Source of the DNA: an uncultured Sutterella sp. | Lineage (GTDB): Bacteria; Pseudomonadota; Gammaproteobacteria; Burkholderiales; Burkholderiaceae_F | Assembly: GCA_900545335.1 (NCBI GenBank) | Contig: UQYP01000005.1 | Coordinates: forward strand, 68,369 to 132,368 | Direction: 5' to 3' | Length of the DNA stretch: 64,000 nucleotides | Part shown: positions 62,683-64,000 of the stretch, piece after piece | Layout of the letters: each line of letters opens with the position of its first letter | How positions within the stretch are numbered: the stretch's first letter is position 1 | Notes under the pieces: generated by a model | Seen by the model: only the letters and a program-made list of their open reading frames with translations | The model's database searches: none | What the model was told of the DNA's origin: nothing | Translations under genes and position numbers: made by a program

Positions 62683-62813
62683 TTCAACCTATCCTTTTGA
62701 AAATCTTCTTTTATTCACCCAGTTAATAAATGTACACTCATTAAATAACCGCTTCATGAACTTTTTTTTAAATTACCCTACAATAGCGGCCGTTAAAACT
62801 ATTTACTGAAGGT

Positions 62814-63497
62814 ATGGACACGATTATTCAAGAACCGCTCGATGACAGTCAGACGCCGATCACTTTGATTTGGCTCCATGGCCTTGGAGTGGACGGCTCT
62901 GATTTCGAATCTTTTCAAAAAGAACTTTCTCAATTCGGCGGACTCGATAACGTCCGAATGGTTCTGCCTACTGCACCGGCCCGAGACATCTCTGCTTATA
63001 AGCTGACGATGAACGCCTGGTATGACCTGTACACCGAAAATTTTGATGAACAGGAAAAAGAAGATATCGACGGAATGAATCAATCGGCAGCAATGATCAG
63101 TGCCCTGATTGAAGAGCAACGTCAGAAATACCCCGAAAGCCCCGTTTGGCTCGGCGGATTTTCTCAGGGCGCAGCATTAGCGCTGATTGCCGGATTGTCA
63201 CAAATTCCTCCCGTTGCGGGCATCATTGCCCTATCGGGTTACGTTCCTCAGCATCCGCGGTTTGAAGAACTGAGCGATGTGGCTAAACAAACCCCCATCT
63301 TCATGGCTCACGGCACACTCGACTCGGTCATCACGATTGCTCAGGCACGCGAAAGTCTTGAGACTCTCAATAAAGCCGGTGCCACGGTCGAATTCTTCGA
63401 CTACCCGATGATGCACGAGATTTGCCCCGATGAAGTCACTGATATTGCTGAGTTCATCCGTGCTCACGGTAAAACTGAGGACAACCCTCAGTCTTAA
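62814..63497 (+). CDS. Alpha/beta-hydrolase carboxylesterase/phospholipase family
   Basis: Encodes 227 aa, normal for the EstB-like carboxylesterase family. LIWLHGLGVDG near residue 18-28 (oxyanion hole), nucleophile Ser117 in LGGFSQGAAL, Asp170 in AHGTLDSV and His201 in YPMMHEICP complete the triad. Likely hydrolyses short acyl esters or acyl-thioesters in the cytoplasm. Monocistronic, with a strong palindrome after it. Confidence 0.93.
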   Translation: MDTIIQEPLDDSQTPITLIWLHGLGVDGSDFESFQKELSQFGGLDNVRMVLPTAPARDISAYKLTMNAWYDLYTENFDEQEKEDIDGMNQSAAMISALIEEQRQKYPESPVWLGGFSQGAALALIAGLSQIPPVAGIIALSGYVPQHPRFEELSDVAKQTPIFMAHGTLDSVITIAQARESLETLNKAGATVEFFDYPMMHEICPDEVTDIAEFIRAHGKTEDNPQS

Positions 63498-63517
63498 TCG
63501 GAATACTTTCTCCCGCG

Positions 63518-63545
63518 TAAGGCCTCGAGTTCTCTCGAGGCCTTA
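63518..63545. terminator. Hairpin after the carboxylesterase gene
   Basis: TAAGGCCTCGAG at 63518-63529 pairs exactly with CTCGAGGCCTTA at 63534-63545 (12 bp, TTCT loop); tail is GCATTTCCTC. Confidence 0.75.
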
Positions 63546-63683
63546 GCATTTCCTCTTAAGAGTTAGGGAAAACGCTCCCCGCAAAGCTCAACAAAATTGA
63601 TTCAATGACACTCTATTTGAGTCATTTCGGCATAAGATGAATGCTGAGATGTTTTCTTCGTTTTTTATAGATCGGACTATCAA

Positions 63684-63986
63684 ATGCCTTACTGGAAAGC
63701 CCTGGTCTGGTTTTTGACCATTACATCAGTCTTTATGTCGGCAAGCTACACCATGTTGGTTCCGTTCCTGCCGATGTATCTTATTGACGAATTAGGTGTG
63801 GCTCAAAGTGATGTCAACATCTGGTCCGGTCTGATTTTCTCTATCTCCTTTTTAATCAGTGCCATCATGGCTCCGATTTGGGGAGCGCTCTCGGATAAAA
63901 AGAGCCATAAGGCAATGGCCGTCCGCGCAGCTGTGTGCCTGGCCATGGATTGGAACCCAGGAGGCAGGACAGCCTCTGTGACTTAG
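63684..63986 (+). pseudogene. MFS transporter, N-terminal part, frame broken at window end
   Basis: Encodes 100 aa. The first ~86 residues match an MdtG-type major facilitator: SASYTMLVPFLPMYLIDELGV, IWSGLIFSISFLISAIMAPIWGALSDKKSHKAM. After AAVCLAM the sequence turns to DWNPGGRTASVT and stops at 63984-63986, while the family would continue with further helices. The change coincides with a base-composition break near 63945. It could be an insertion, a frameshift or an assembly join, so whether the gene is truly broken is uncertain. Confidence 0.65.
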
Positions 63987-64000
63987 GATAGGCCTCCCAG
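63941..64000. other. Anomalous terminal sequence
   Basis: The last ~55 bases contain no CpG, carry AGGAGGC/GCCTCC pieces and interrupt the transporter frame. They look unlike the flanking bacterial DNA. Possible origins: insertion sequence end, chimeric assembly, or eukaryotic host sequence; too short to decide. Confidence 0.4.

Overview
The window reads as chromosomal DNA of a betaproteobacterium, most likely a gut member of the Sutterellaceae (Burkholderiales; Parasutterella- or Sutterella-like). This rests on gene content and order (lolA-ftsK / trxB-smr, prfB-lysS, parE-parC, iscSUA-hscBA-fdx-iscX, orn / M48 / rsgA, a type I-F CRISPR locus) and on an anaerobic, asaccharolytic set of transporters (DcuC, PotE, an MmuP-like permease). 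It is an inference from proteins recognised by eye; no database search was possible.

Layout. 1-5232: the 3' half of a type I-F CRISPR-Cas locus (end of csy2, csy3, csy4), a leader with a perfect IHF consensus next to the first repeat, then 55 repeats plus a decayed 56th. 5369-9335: potE, tRNA-Glu(CTC), dcuC and a RelB-like/PemK-MazF-like toxin-antitoxin pair. 9397-13739 (minus): Nudix hydrolase, lysS, prfB with its programmed frameshift, and a spermidine-synthase-like protein. 13897-19346: two convergent autotransporters; the second carries a C8 tract just after its start codon and looks phase-variable. 19490-24087 (minus): parE-parC. 24340-24660: a compact two-transcript locus that looks like an undescribed type I toxin-antitoxin module with a ShoB-like peptide. 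24800-25128: tRNA-Arg(CCT) and tRNA-Asn(GTT). 25222-28702 (minus): argH, an ornithine-cyclodeaminase-family gene and an aminotransferase. 29167-30606: amino-acid permease behind a structured leader. 30673-36193: lolA, ftsK, trxB, smr, nitroreductase. 36239-40173 (minus): uvrB, Vat-like acetyltransferase, Nim-like flavoprotein, carbonic anhydrase. 40280-41783: darP/yjgA and a 2-hydroxyacid dehydrogenase. 41813-47377 (minus): ybhG-F-S-R-cecR exporter operon with an AT-rich palindromic candidate operator. 47504-50831 (minus): pnp, rpsO, orn. 50893-53992: a catalytically degenerate M48 protein and rsgA. 54089-57037: rplS and trmD, separated by a solute-binding protein and a small membrane protein. 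57049-61911 (minus): a complete isc operon without iscR that runs into trmD. 62209-63986: LMW phosphatase, carboxylesterase, and an MFS transporter whose frame breaks in an anomalous last ~55 bases.

How parts work together: csy2-csy3-csy4 and the array make and use crRNAs (Csy4 cuts each repeat, Csy3 forms the backbone, Csy2 belongs to the foot). The isc genes build and transfer Fe-S clusters. The YbhGFSR/CecR set is a self-contained exporter with its own repressor. PNPase, Orn and S15 form an RNA-decay/ribosome block. The items most worth a second look are the candidate type I toxin-antitoxin locus, the poly-C switch in the autotransporter, the two overlapping CRISPR spacers that reveal a CC PAM, and the M48 pseudo-protease.
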